DNA of 64,000 nt from Isosphaeraceae bacterium (GTDB lineage: Bacteria > Planctomycetota > Planctomycetia > Isosphaerales > Isosphaeraceae), in the NCBI GenBank assembly GCA_026004735.1, contig BPJS01000001.1, positions 1,674,001-1,738,000 of the forward strand, written 5' to 3'. Each line of letters starts with the position of its first letter. Within the stretch, counting starts at the first letter, position 1. The notes beneath the pieces are model-generated. The model did not search any database and had not been told where the DNA came from. It saw only the letters and a list, made by a program, of their open reading frames with translations. Shown piece after piece: positions 37,544 to 46,491 of this stretch. The position numbers were made by a program, and so were the translations under genes.

Positions 37544-39346
37544 ATGCTGGGTCCGGTCCTCCTCGGTGCCGGCATCATCCTGGTCGCGAGCGGCGTCGGC
37601 GCATTTCTGCTCCCGTTCCGCTCCGGCCGCGTTCGTCTCACGATCGCCGACCTGAGCCTGGGCCTCTCCGCCGGACTGGCCATCCAGGTCGTGCTCCTGA
37701 CCTGGACCTTCGATCGCCTTGGCCCGATCACGTTTTCGCTTTCGCTCATTGTTGGCGCCCTGGGCTGGCTGTTCGGGCTGGGCTGGTGCCGATGGAGAGG
37801 GTTGACGCTCCGTTGGAGAACCGACCCGCGAATCGCGGCCGGTTGGTTCGCTCTGGTGCTGCTGGTCACCTTGGCGGTCCTGCTCCACCCAGCGCCTCGC
37901 GGACACGATCCCGTCTTCCACTCGATCCTGATCCGCAAGCTGCTCGAGGATGGCCGCCTGGCCCGCGATTGGACCCCCTTCGAGCCTGTTGCCGTCATCT
38001 ATCCCCAGGGGTCGCACCTCCTGCTGGCCATGCTCAGCCAGCTCAGCGGCCTGGAGCCTCCAACGGTCTTTCAGGCCAGCTTCGCCTGGGCCGGAATCCT
38101 GGAACTACTGCTGCTGGGAACGGTCGCCCGTGCCTTCGTGCCGACCGCCGGGTATCGGTTGACCGCCGTCGCGCTCCACACGGCCGCGACCCGCTTCGGT
38201 TCGCCGCTCCACGTCCAACTCTGGGGAGGCTTGCCCACGCTGATCGGCTCCAGCTTTCTGCTGGCCATCGTCGCCGGGCTGACCGCCCCACGCCAACGGC
38301 CGCTCCCCACCGGCGCGGCGATCGGCCTCCACCTGGCCGCGCTCTTGGCGGTCCATCACCTGACCGCTCTGATCGCCGGCTGGCTGCTCGTTCTTTGGTT
38401 CGTCCCAGCCTGCGTCGGCGATTCGGCGATCAGCCGTTCCCGGCGGCGAACTCTTGGTGTCGCCGCCCTGGCCGCGTTCGGCCTGGCCTTGCCCTCCCTG
38501 ATCGGCTACTCCGCGAAGTTCGACCAGATCGGCCAGACGCACACCCTCCGCTACACCGATGAACCCTGCTACTTCGGGCCGCTCCTGGCCGAGTCCCTGG
38601 GCTGGACCCTGATTCCCTGGTCGCTCCTAGGCCTGATCCAGCTCGCGACCCGCCGCGCGACGGTCCGTCGCACCCCCGATCTGCTCCTCTGGACCCTCGG
38701 TCTGGCCCTGGCCTACCTCATCCTCGACGTCGGCTACCGGCGCGTCGCGGAGTCGGTCTGGGGCCAGTCGCTAACTGCCTTCACGCCCTCGCGCTGGCTC
38801 TCCGCACTGACGACGCCGCTCAGCCTCATCGCCGCCATCCCACTGGCCCGCCCGCTCTACCCCCCGCTCCGAAACCTCTTGCGGCTCTTGCTGGCCGCGA
38901 CGATCGCCCTCGGCCTGACTGTCACCCTCCGCGACGTGTGGACGACCCGCTCCCGCGCCTCGGACGATCTGCTCCTCTACCGCTGGATCCGGTCCGCCAC
39001 CCCACCCAACGCCTTCCTAATCTTCGACGTCGCCGACCGGATCGCGGGCAACCCCTGGATGCCCTATCAGACCGGCCGGGAAAGCTTCGCCTCCCCTCTG
39101 CCCGCCTCCGAACCACGCGACGCCCCAGCCGTGCGGATCAAACGCGACCTGTTCCAGCAAACCCGCCAGACCGGCGACCAAACCCCGCTCCGCGCCTGGC
39201 TCGACCAGACGGGCCGAACCGGTATCCTCGTCGTCGGCCCAGACCGCCTCGACGGCCCCTTACCTCCGTCGCTCCGACCGATCGGCTCGTTTCAGGGCGT
39301 TACACTGCTGCGGATCGAACCGATCTCTCCAAACCGCACGCCTTGA
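37544..39346 (+). CDS. Large multi-pass membrane protein (GT-C-like)
   Basis: The protein has 600 residues and about twelve or more hydrophobic segments. The first loop, PRGHDPVFHSILIRKLLEDGR, and IYPQGSHLLLAMLSQLSG look like the acceptor/donor loop region of GT-C glycosyltransferases or the related DUF2079/DUF6541-type proteins. A soluble C-terminal part (about 480-600) follows. The sugar donor and acceptor cannot be inferred. It is transcribed with the tRNA and the next two membrane proteins on the same strand, but only spacing suggests a link. The stop codon is 37 bp before the split tRNA. Confidence 0.7.
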   Translation: MLGPVLLGAGIILVASGVGAFLLPFRSGRVRLTIADLSLGLSAGLAIQVVLLTWTFDRLGPITFSLSLIVGALGWLFGLGWCRWRGLTLRWRTDPRIAAGWFALVLLVTLAVLLHPAPRGHDPVFHSILIRKLLEDGRLARDWTPFEPVAVIYPQGSHLLLAMLSQLSGLEPPTVFQASFAWAGILELLLLGTVARAFVPTAGYRLTAVALHTAATRFGSPLHVQLWGGLPTLIGSSFLLAIVAGLTAPRQRPLPTGAAIGLHLAALLAVHHLTALIAGWLLVLWFVPACVGDSAISRSRRRTLGVAALAAFGLALPSLIGYSAKFDQIGQTHTLRYTDEPCYFGPLLAESLGWTLIPWSLLGLIQLATRRATVRRTPDLLLWTLGLALAYLILDVGYRRVAESVWGQSLTAFTPSRWLSALTTPLSLIAAIPLARPLYPPLRNLLRLLLAATIALGLTVTLRDVWTTRSRASDDLLLYRWIRSATPPNAFLIFDVADRIAGNPWMPYQTGRESFASPLPASEPRDAPAVRIKRDLFQQTRQTGDQTPLRAWLDQTGRTGILVVGPDRLDGPLPPSLRPIGSFQGVTLLRIEPISPNRTP

Positions 39347-39383
39347 ATTGCCCGGCCTTAAACAGGAAAATGATTCCTCTCCT

Positions 39384-39740
39384 GCGGCCCTAGCTCAACG
39401 GCAGAGCAGGGGACTCATCGCTTATGGTGACCCCGGGGGGCAACCCTCGGGTGCAAACCGGGTGAATTGCGGGGAACCTAAACCGGTGGTCGTCTCCTCC
39501 GGCATGGCAATCCGCAGCCAAGCCTGGCCGGGCTTCGGTGGCCAGGACGGTTCAGAGACTAGCGGGGTGAGCCCCAACAATAACCCCCGCCGACGAGCGC
39601 CCGGCCTCCGCGTCCCAACCCGGCTGCGACCCCTCGGGCCCAGCTCCTCAGCCACGCGGAGGATGAGATAGTCCGAGCCTTGCGGAAACGCAAGGAGTCC
39701 TCGAATCCCTTGGTTGCAGGTTCGAATCCTGCGGGCCGCA
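39384..39740 (+). tRNA. tRNA with CAU anticodon, interrupted by a group I intron (probably tRNA-Ile2)
   Basis: The exons are 39384-39418 and 39704-39740, together 72 nt. The 7-bp acceptor stem is perfect (GCGGCCC with GGGCCGC), followed by discriminator A; CCA is not encoded. The D stem is GCTC/GAGC with a 7-nt loop. The anticodon stem is GGGGA/TCCCT and the loop CTCATAA gives anticodon CAT. The T arm is GCAGG-TTCGAAT-CCTGC. G1-C72 pairs, so it is not the initiator. The CTCATAATC.CTTGGT pattern around the anticodon and variable loop resembles bacterial tRNA-Ile(CAU), whose C34 becomes lysidine; elongator tRNA-Met remains possible. The intron lies directly 3' of the anticodon. Confidence 0.9.
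39419..39703 (+). ncRNA. Self-splicing group I intron in the tRNA anticodon loop
   Basis: The 285-nt intron follows U39418 and ends in G39703, as group I introns require. GTGA (39427-39430) can pair with exon TCAT, placing a U.G wobble at the 5' splice site (P1). GACTA (39557-39561) and TAGTC (39669-39673) make P7, with the flanking AGAGACTA context of the guanosine site. A 7-bp hairpin with GAAA loop (39678-39695) fits P9. The segments GAATTGCGGGGAACCTAA and GCATGGCAATCCGCAGCC match the conserved core of the Azoarcus tRNA-Ile intron (subgroup IC3) as I recall it. No homing endonuclease frame is present. Autocatalysis is inferred, not shown. Confidence 0.88.
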
Positions 39741-39792
39741 CTCACCACCCGGCGAAAACCATTCCCGCATCCTTCGGAGGTTGACCTCGTTC

Positions 39793-41808
39793 GTGTCGGT
39801 TTCTCCGCCTCCTCGGAGATCCTTCTCCGCCGCTTTGCTCTCGGCCCTCACGCTCGCGCTCAGTCTGGCGCACGCCGCCGCGATCCTTCAGGCCTGCGGG
39901 GGGCCGGCCGCCTTGACCAACCCCTGGCCCATCCCCACCCACGACCACCCCATCCAGTTCCACAGCAGCACCCTCGCCCCCACCTTCTTCGCCCAGAGCG
40001 GAACCAACGCCGGCTACGACCCCTCCTTCATGGCCGGCTACCCTAAGTCGATCCTCTTCCCTCCCTCCTCCACGCTCTTCGACGTCGCCGCCCTCCTGAC
40101 CGCTGGCCGTTGGCCCGCCCCCACGTACAAAATCACCGTCTTCCTGGCCGTCGCCGCCTTTCCGTTTCTGACCTGGCTGGCGGCACATCGGCTCGGCCTC
40201 TCACCCCTGGCGCGCTTCGCCACCGTCCTCTTAGGACTGCTTTACGTCTGGACCAACGGCGGCGAGGGCGGCTTCCCGCTCAACTACGCCCGCTATGGCA
40301 TGGTCCCCTACTTCCTGGCGATCCCTCTCGGTCTGGCTTGGCTCGGCCAGTTCGTTCGATTCGTCCAGCAGGGCGGCATCGTCCGCGGGCTGACCACAAC
40401 CCTCTTCGGCGCCCTGGTCTGGATGGTCCATATCACAACGCCCCTGGTTCTGGCCCCAGCGGCCGCCTGCGGCTATCTGTCGGCCTGCCGACACCGCCGA
40501 CCCGACGGCCTCCCGTGCCTGACCCGCGGACGCCATCTGGCCATCGCGGCCATGCCGGTCATCATCATCGCCCTCAACGCCTTCTGGTGGTGGCCTGGCC
40601 TGCTCCTGCGCTCCGAACGCGGCGACAGCGGTTTCGCGCTGGCCAACCGCGAGCCTGTTCTGGAACGCCTGACCGACGTCGTGGCAGTCGCCCCGCCCAT
40701 CCAGGTCGTTCTCTACGGCCTGGCCCTCCTCGGTGCACTCCAACTCTTCCGCCGCCAGCCGATCACGACCTGGGCCCTCGGCGGCCTGCTCGCCGCCGGG
40801 GTCTTTTGGGGATATCTGGCAGGATTCTTCCGCTCACTCGATTTCCTTCAGCCCGGACGCCATACGTATGCCCTCCACCTCGCCGCCTGCCTTTACGCTG
40901 GCGCCGGTCTGAGCTCGATCCTCGCCAGCGAAGACCACCCCACAAGCTCCGCTCGGATCGTCCGAACCCTGGCCGTCGGGCTGATCGGCGCCCGCCTCTT
41001 CGCCCCAGATCTCCTAGAAAACCTTAGCCTCCGGTTGGGAACCCCCAACCGCCCCGGCTTCCTGGCCTGCCGTCCCCCGGAACGCCTGATCTGGATCATC
41101 GACCAGATCAAACGCTCGATGAAGCCCGGTGAGCGACTGCTCTACGAAGAGTCGGGCTTCGACCTGCCCGACGAGCCGGACCCCTACGACGGCGGCCGCT
41201 TCAGTGGCCTGCTCCCCTGGTTCACCGGCGTCGAATTGCTCGGCGGCCCCTACCTCCACGTCGCCCTTCGCTCCAACTTCACTCAGTTCGGGGAGGGCCG
41301 GCTCTTCGGTCAGGAAAACTGGACCGAGGCCCACTTTCGCCGCTACGCCGAGATCTACCGCCCGAGCGCCATCCTCTGCTGGTCACGCCACGCACGCGCT
41401 TTCTGCGAAGCCCATCCCGAATTGATCGAAATCCTCGCCCGGCACGAACAACCGGTCCTCCGCGTCGATCTCCGAACCGGCCGTGCCTTCACCCAGACCA
41501 CTCAGCTCATCTTCGGACGCGTCAAGGGCTACGAGGGCTCGACCGCCCGCGGCTCGGCCGAAGTCCAGGCTCGCCCCGGCCAGCTTTGGGTTCGTCGACC
41601 CCCCGGCGCACGCCTTGACGCCCCGGCCGTGCTCCGCTATCACTACGTCCCCGGCTTGACCGGGCGGCCCCCGATCCCCCTTCAGCCCGTTTGGCTCGGT
41701 GCGGATCCGGTGCCCTTGATCGCCCTGACGCCGCCCGCCGAGGCGGCCTCGCTCGAGCTCTCGTTCCGGCCCACTCCAAACGCGGACCCGCCGGCCCCAC
41801 CACCCTGA
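39793..41808 (+). CDS. Large multi-pass membrane protein (GT-C-like)
   Basis: The protein has 671 residues. GTG 39793 is chosen because GGAGG (39776-39780) is at workable spacing; a TTG four codons upstream would abut it. About ten to twelve hydrophobic segments are visible, the first a signal-anchor-like stretch (SALTLALSLAHAAAILQA). The first loop includes YDPSFMAGYPKSILFPPSSTLFD, resembling the sugar-carrier loop of YfhO/GT-C-type proteins. A soluble C-terminal domain (about 440-671) follows. It lies 52 bp after the tRNA. The function is unassigned; a glycan or lipid transfer role is inferred from the fold. Confidence 0.68.
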   Translation: MSVSPPPRRSFSAALLSALTLALSLAHAAAILQACGGPAALTNPWPIPTHDHPIQFHSSTLAPTFFAQSGTNAGYDPSFMAGYPKSILFPPSSTLFDVAALLTAGRWPAPTYKITVFLAVAAFPFLTWLAAHRLGLSPLARFATVLLGLLYVWTNGGEGGFPLNYARYGMVPYFLAIPLGLAWLGQFVRFVQQGGIVRGLTTTLFGALVWMVHITTPLVLAPAAACGYLSACRHRRPDGLPCLTRGRHLAIAAMPVIIIALNAFWWWPGLLLRSERGDSGFALANREPVLERLTDVVAVAPPIQVVLYGLALLGALQLFRRQPITTWALGGLLAAGVFWGYLAGFFRSLDFLQPGRHTYALHLAACLYAGAGLSSILASEDHPTSSARIVRTLAVGLIGARLFAPDLLENLSLRLGTPNRPGFLACRPPERLIWIIDQIKRSMKPGERLLYEESGFDLPDEPDPYDGGRFSGLLPWFTGVELLGGPYLHVALRSNFTQFGEGRLFGQENWTEAHFRRYAEIYRPSAILCWSRHARAFCEAHPELIEILARHEQPVLRVDLRTGRAFTQTTQLIFGRVKGYEGSTARGSAEVQARPGQLWVRRPPGARLDAPAVLRYHYVPGLTGRPPIPLQPVWLGADPVPLIALTPPAEAASLELSFRPTPNADPPAPPP

Positions 41809-41875
41809 CCGGCTCCGCGCTTCGGCCCCCCGAGGCTCGACCGCTTATTTACGGTCTCCAGGGAGGGAGCCCGCC

Positions 41876-43255
41876 GTGTCGGAGACCCCTGACCACCCCG
41901 AGCGCCAACGCCTCTGGGGTATCCCCCAGCTTCACCTAATCTGGACCGCCTGGTCCCTCATCATCGTCGGTGGCGCCTTGGCCTACGCCTGGAAGGCCGC
42001 CGATAGCCGCAGCGCCTTCGTTCGCTGGCGCCATCAGGTCCTGGAACTCCCCCACGGCGTCAACATCTGGGATCGGTACTACTTTCCCAACCCCCCGATC
42101 CTCCCCCTGATGCTCTTCCCCTTGCTGGCGCTGCCACCGGTCGTCGGCGCCCTGCTCTGGTACCTGCTCAAGGTCGCCATGGTCGTCTGGGCCACCGTCC
42201 GGCTGGTCGCCATGGCACGCGGACCCCACGGCCCACCCCTGGCCCCGTGGGGCTTGGCCATCATCCTCGCCCTCAGCCTCCGACCCGTCCTCAGCGACCT
42301 CCAACATGGCAACATCAACCTCCTGATCCTCTTCCTCGTCGTCGCCGCTCTCGACTTCTGGCGCAGCCGCCGCGACCACCTCGCCGGGCTGACCCTGGCC
42401 CTGGCCATCGCCACCAAAGTCACACCCGCGCTGTTCGTCCCCTACTTCCTCTACAAACGGTCGTGGCGGCTCGTCGGGAGCTGCCTGCTAGGCCTGTTCC
42501 TGTTTCTACTTGTCATTCCCAGCGCAGTGCTCGGACCCCGCTTCAACTGGGAATGCCTGATGGAATGGCGCCACAACATCATCAGCCCCTTCGTCGAAGG
42601 CGACGAAATCAAGAGCACCCAGGAAGTCAATCAGTCCATGGTTGGCGTCCTCACTCGCCTGCTCACCGAATCCCAGGAACTCGGTGAACACTCCAACGGC
42701 GGCACGGCCCACGACCTCAACCTCGTCGCCTGGGACAAGGAATTCGTCGCCAACCTCGTCAAGGGCCTCTCGCTGGCTCTGGTCGGACTCCTGGCCTGGC
42801 TCTGCCGCACCCGCGCCGACCGCCGCGACGACCCCCGCTGGCTCGGCGAATTCTCCCTAGTCGTCCTGACCATGCTCTTTGTCTCCGAGCGAAGCTGGAA
42901 GCACCACTTCGTCACGATCCTGCTCCCGCTCGTCTACTTGGTATACCACCTCAGCGCCGCTCGCCTCTCCCGCCGCGATCGCGGCCTGATCATCGCCACC
43001 CTGGCCATCTCGGCATTTTTGATGGCGACCACCTCCGACGGAATCGGCGGCCAGTTTGCCGGCGGCATCGGCCACGAAGTCGCGCTGTTTTACGGCATGT
43101 TCCTCTGGTCCTCGGTGGCCCTCTACCTGATGGTCGCCCGCCGGGTCACGGCTCTCCGCCAGACCGACCCGCTGACCCTCTTCGGCCAGCCGCCCATCCC
43201 CCACCTCCCCGAACCCCACCTCCGCCGGACTTCAACGACACAGCCGTCGGCCTGA
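41876..43255 (+). CDS. Glycosyltransferase family 87-like membrane protein (DUF2029)
   Basis: The protein has 459 residues from GTG 41876, with AGGGAGGG upstream. It has about ten hydrophobic segments. NIWDRYYFPNPPILPLMLFPLLALPP and DLQHGNINLLILFLVVAALDFW with LALAIATKVTPALFVPYFLYKR are the hallmark loops of the GT87 family, whose known members are mannosyltransferases using polyprenyl-phosphomannose in Actinobacteria. The acceptor in this organism is unknown. It is the third GT-C-like gene on this strand, 67 bp after the previous one, so the two may be co-transcribed. Confidence 0.85.
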   Translation: MSETPDHPERQRLWGIPQLHLIWTAWSLIIVGGALAYAWKAADSRSAFVRWRHQVLELPHGVNIWDRYYFPNPPILPLMLFPLLALPPVVGALLWYLLKVAMVVWATVRLVAMARGPHGPPLAPWGLAIILALSLRPVLSDLQHGNINLLILFLVVAALDFWRSRRDHLAGLTLALAIATKVTPALFVPYFLYKRSWRLVGSCLLGLFLFLLVIPSAVLGPRFNWECLMEWRHNIISPFVEGDEIKSTQEVNQSMVGVLTRLLTESQELGEHSNGGTAHDLNLVAWDKEFVANLVKGLSLALVGLLAWLCRTRADRRDDPRWLGEFSLVVLTMLFVSERSWKHHFVTILLPLVYLVYHLSAARLSRRDRGLIIATLAISAFLMATTSDGIGGQFAGGIGHEVALFYGMFLWSSVALYLMVARRVTALRQTDPLTLFGQPPIPHLPEPHLRRTSTTQPSA

Positions 43256-43441
43256 ACCGACTCGAACGGTTGCATCGATTTTTCTCAAGATTCGGTTTTT
43301 CCCGGCCGATCTCCCGGAATAAGTGGTCAAACGCGCCGGGCTTGAGGCCCGTGCCGTCGCCACTTCCTTTCTCGATTCGAACGGCTTGGCGCCGGGGTGG
43401 TTTCTCCCGCGTGTCTCCACACCCCCGCGCAAGGAGGCTCT

Positions 43442-44377
43442 ATGAAGACGAGCGATCCGCATCGCCGAGGCTTCCGTCCCGCGGCTGAGACTCTCGAAAC
43501 CCGCCAGGTCCTCTCGGCCGGTGCCGGCAACACGATCGCCATCATGCCCGGCGCCATCCGCGCGCCCGGCGTCGTCGAACAGATCGAGTTCAAAGTTGGA
43601 CGCGACAGCTTCTCGGCCCCCCCGGGCCGCGCCGTCTTGCTCGGAGTCGATGTGGTCCCAACCACCACCTCAACCGCTCAACCCACCGTCGCCTCCATCC
43701 GCGACTCCGCCGGCAACCCCGTCCAGGCCAAGACATACGCCACCGCCAAACCGATTCAATTCCAGGGTAAGCCAATCACCCCCGCGCCCATCGTCCGCTT
43801 CGATCTCGGTCGCCGCAACGCCGCCCCACGGACCTTTAAGGTCCACGTGGCCGGCGAAAACAACAGCGTCGGCTCGTTCCTGACCGGTTTCTATCTAGTC
43901 GGCGACGTCAACGGCGACGGCAAGGTCCAGCGCAAAGATCTCAACCTCGTCCGCAAGGCCCTCAACTCCAAGGTCGGCGACCCGAACTACGTCTTCGACG
44001 CCGACGCCAACCGCGACGGCCGGATCACTCCTCAGGACCTGCGCCTCGCCCAGCAAAACCTCGGCGTCCGGACCACGATCCTCCCGCTGGTCACCGCCGA
44101 CCTCGACCCCGACACCGACTCCGGCCTCCAGGACCGGATCACCAGCCACTCGGTCGTCCGCCTCACCGGCGTCGCCTCGGCCCACGCCACCATTTCCTAC
44201 AAGGAAACCGACAACAAAACCGAGCCTGTCCAGGTCCAGGCCGACGCCTCGGGACGCTACACCGTCTCGATCGCCTTGGCACCCGGCACCAACCGCTTCC
44301 AGGTCACCTCTCAAGACGCCTTCGGCCAGGAGATCAGCGGCACGATCGCCCCGATCGTCCTCAAGGCAGACGCCTAG
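43442..44377 (+). CDS. Exported dockerin-domain protein
   Basis: The protein has 311 residues from ATG 43442, preceded by AAGGAGG. Residues about 17-28 show the planctomycete motif ETLETRQVLSA. The middle (about 155-215) is a type I dockerin-like pair of EF hands: GDVNGDGKVQRKDLNLVRKAL and DADANRDGRITPQDLRLAQ. The C-terminal part is an Ig-like beta domain with VRLTGVASAHATISY. Dockerins bind cohesins in cellulosomes; in planctomycetes such modules are common in surface proteins without a cellulosome. A surface or structural role is inferred. Confidence 0.83.
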   Translation: MKTSDPHRRGFRPAAETLETRQVLSAGAGNTIAIMPGAIRAPGVVEQIEFKVGRDSFSAPPGRAVLLGVDVVPTTTSTAQPTVASIRDSAGNPVQAKTYATAKPIQFQGKPITPAPIVRFDLGRRNAAPRTFKVHVAGENNSVGSFLTGFYLVGDVNGDGKVQRKDLNLVRKALNSKVGDPNYVFDADANRDGRITPQDLRLAQQNLGVRTTILPLVTADLDPDTDSGLQDRITSHSVVRLTGVASAHATISYKETDNKTEPVQVQADASGRYTVSIALAPGTNRFQVTSQDAFGQEISGTIAPIVLKADA

Positions 44378-44410
44378 AAATCGGCCGCGGCCGGATCGCC
44401 CGAGCCGAGC

Positions 44411-44445
44411 GGACGGGGCGCGCGTCAACCGGCGGCGCCCCGTCC
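44411..44445. terminator. Bidirectional terminator hairpin
   Basis: A perfect 11-bp stem, GGACGGGGCGC at 44411-44421 with GCGCCCCGTCC at 44435-44445, has a 13-nt loop. It lies in the convergent space between the dockerin gene and queG and overlaps the last codons of queG. Confidence 0.6.
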
Positions 44446-45516
44446 CGGCGCTGGCTTCTCTTCCGATCCCGATTCCGCAATCCGCCGCAACGCCCATTCC
44501 GCCGCCGCCCTCACCCCGGCGTCGGCGTCTTCAGCCAGACGCTCCAACACCGGCCGCGCCGCGGCCACGCCCCGCGCTCCCAAGACCAGCGCCGCATTAC
44601 GCACCAGTCCCGCTCGCTTCGCTCGCTTCAGGGCCGTACCCCGCAGCAACCTCGCCCATTCATCCGGCTCACGCTCAAGCCACGCGACCAGGTCCGGGCT
44701 GGTCCACTCCGGACGCGGTTCAAATTCCGGTTCACTCCCCCGCTGCGCCTTGCGATTCCACGGGCAGACATCCTGGCAGACATCGCAGCCAAAGACCCAG
44801 CCGCCGAGCCGCTCCGCCCACGCGTCCGGAATCGGACCGCGGTGTTCGATCGTCCAGTAGCTCAGACACCTCCGCGCATCGAGCCGGTACGGCCCATCGA
44901 ACGCGTCGGTTGGGCACGCTTCGAGACACCGAGTACACGTCCCGCAATGATTCGCCGAAAACGGCTCATCCGGCGTCAATTCCACGTCCAGCAACAACGC
45001 CCCCAATACCGTGAAGCTGCCGGTCTGTCGTCCGATCAGCATGGTGTTCTTGCCGATCCAGCCCAGTCCGGCCAACCGCGCGTAATCCCGCTCCAGCAGC
45101 GGCGCCGTATCCACGACCGCGCGTCCCCGCACCTCGGGCACGTGCTGTCGGACCCAGCCCAGCAGCCGTTCCAGCCGATCCCACAAGACCCGGTGATAAT
45201 CCGCGCCTCGCGCATACTGCGCGACCTTGCCCCGCCGCACCGCTTCGGTCCGGTTGTCCTCGGCCGCCGCATCCGGACACCCGTAAACGATCGCCGTCAT
45301 CACCACCGACCGCACCCCGTCGAGGATCGACGTCGGATGCCGTCGCGCCTCGCCCTGCCGGACCAGATACTCCATTCCCGCCGCACAGCCTCGCTCCACC
45401 CAGTCCCGGTACCAGCCATAACCGGCTGGCTCCACCGCCGGAGCGACGCCCACGGCATCGAAGCCCAGCCGTCGGGCCTCCGCCTTCAAGGCCTCGACCA
45501 GCTCGTCCGGACGCAT
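44425..45516 (-). CDS. queG: Epoxyqueuosine reductase
   Basis: The protein has 363 residues. ATG 45516 is preferred because the family starts here and the longer frame would overlap metF. It reduces epoxyqueuosine to queuosine in tRNA, using cobalamin and two [4Fe-4S] clusters. The clusters are marked by CGTCTRCLEACPTDAF and CDVCQDVCPWNRKA. The N-terminal catalytic part includes GYGWYRDWVERGCAAGMEYL and the conserved LERDYARLAGLGWIGKNTMLI. The C-terminal HEAT-like part (RNAALVLGARGVAAARPVLERL) is usual for QueG. It follows metF by 26 bp in the nth-metF-queG run. Confidence 0.97.
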   Translation of the reverse strand: MRPDELVEALKAEARRLGFDAVGVAPAVEPAGYGWYRDWVERGCAAGMEYLVRQGEARRHPTSILDGVRSVVMTAIVYGCPDAAAEDNRTEAVRRGKVAQYARGADYHRVLWDRLERLLGWVRQHVPEVRGRAVVDTAPLLERDYARLAGLGWIGKNTMLIGRQTGSFTVLGALLLDVELTPDEPFSANHCGTCTRCLEACPTDAFDGPYRLDARRCLSYWTIEHRGPIPDAWAERLGGWVFGCDVCQDVCPWNRKAQRGSEPEFEPRPEWTSPDLVAWLEREPDEWARLLRGTALKRAKRAGLVRNAALVLGARGVAAARPVLERLAEDADAGVRAAAEWALRRIAESGSEEKPAPGRGAAG

Positions 45517-45541
45517 CGCCCAACGGCCCTCGCCAACCCGC

Positions 45542-46468
45542 TCACCGCTGCGCCACGGCCGATCCACGCCTCAAACCATCCGAGTCCACCACACCCAGAT
45601 TCTCATAAATCTGCCGCGTCGCATCCGAGCGATTGAGCGTGTAAAAGTGAATACCTCGCACCTGATTGTCCAGCAGCTTGCCGCATTGCTCGGTCGCCCA
45701 GTGAATCCCCACTCGCGCCACCGCCGCATCGTCGGCACACCGCTCAACGGCCCGTAAGAGCGCCGCCGGACACCGGGAACCCAAGGCCAGCTCAAACATC
45801 CGCATCATCCCCGCCTTCGACGTGATCGGCATAATCCCCGCCAGAATCGGCACCCGAATCCCCGCCAACTCACATCGTTCCCGGAAGTCGTAAAAATCAT
45901 GATTGTCGAAAAAAAGCTGAGTGATAATAAAATCCGCTCCGGCATCCACCTTGCGCTTCAGGTAGTCCATCTCCTTGAGCCGGTTGGGACATTCCGGATG
46001 CCCCTCGGGAAATCCCGCCACCCCGATCCCAAAGCCTCGCCCGCCCTCGGCCTGACCCCGCTCCCGAATAAACCGCACCAACTGCTCGGCATACTGAAAC
46101 GCATCCCGCGACCGATCATGGTCGGGCCGATCCCGGGGCAGATCACCCCGCAGCGCCAGCACATTTTCGATGCCCGACGCCGCATACCGATCCAGAATCG
46201 CCTCCAGCTCCGCCCGGCTATGGCAGACGCTCGTCAGATGCGAGACCGCCGTCAACTTCGTCTCACGCTGAATCCGCACAATCAGGTCGTGGGTTCGCTC
46301 CCGCGTCGATCCCCCCGCTCCGTAGGTCACCGAAACGAACGACGGCTTGAGCCGCTCGAGGTGCGCGATCGTCTCAAATAACTGCGCCGACGCCTCGTCC
46401 GACCGGGGCGGAAAAAACTCAAAACTGAACGTGATCGGGTCTCGTTCAAAAATGTCGCGAATGTGCAT
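45542..46468 (-). CDS. metF: Methylenetetrahydrofolate reductase
   Basis: The protein has 308 residues. ATG 46468 is chosen because GGGAGG lies upstream and the residues from here are the conserved N terminus MHIRDIFERDPITFSFEFFPPRS. It reduces 5,10-methylene-THF to 5-methyl-THF for methionine synthesis, using FAD. The typical PSFVSVTYGAGGSTRERT (with folate-site residues), LALRGDLPRD and DFIITQLFFDNHDFYDF motifs are present. It is a complete, short bacterial MetF with no regulatory domain. It sits 23 bp after nth and before queG. Confidence 0.96.
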   Translation of the reverse strand: MHIRDIFERDPITFSFEFFPPRSDEASAQLFETIAHLERLKPSFVSVTYGAGGSTRERTHDLIVRIQRETKLTAVSHLTSVCHSRAELEAILDRYAASGIENVLALRGDLPRDRPDHDRSRDAFQYAEQLVRFIRERGQAEGGRGFGIGVAGFPEGHPECPNRLKEMDYLKRKVDAGADFIITQLFFDNHDFYDFRERCELAGIRVPILAGIMPITSKAGMMRMFELALGSRCPAALLRAVERCADDAAVARVGIHWATEQCGKLLDNQVRGIHFYTLNRSDATRQIYENLGVVDSDGLRRGSAVAQR

Positions 46469-46491
46469 CCGCCAATTCCTCCCCTCTGGCC

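Noticed and set aside
39348..39671. Short plus-strand frame over the tRNA/intron (107 codons), considered as an intron-coded homing endonuclease
   Set aside because: It covers exon as well as intron, has no LAGLIDADG, GIY-YIG or HNH motif, and the compact ribozyme core explains the sequence.
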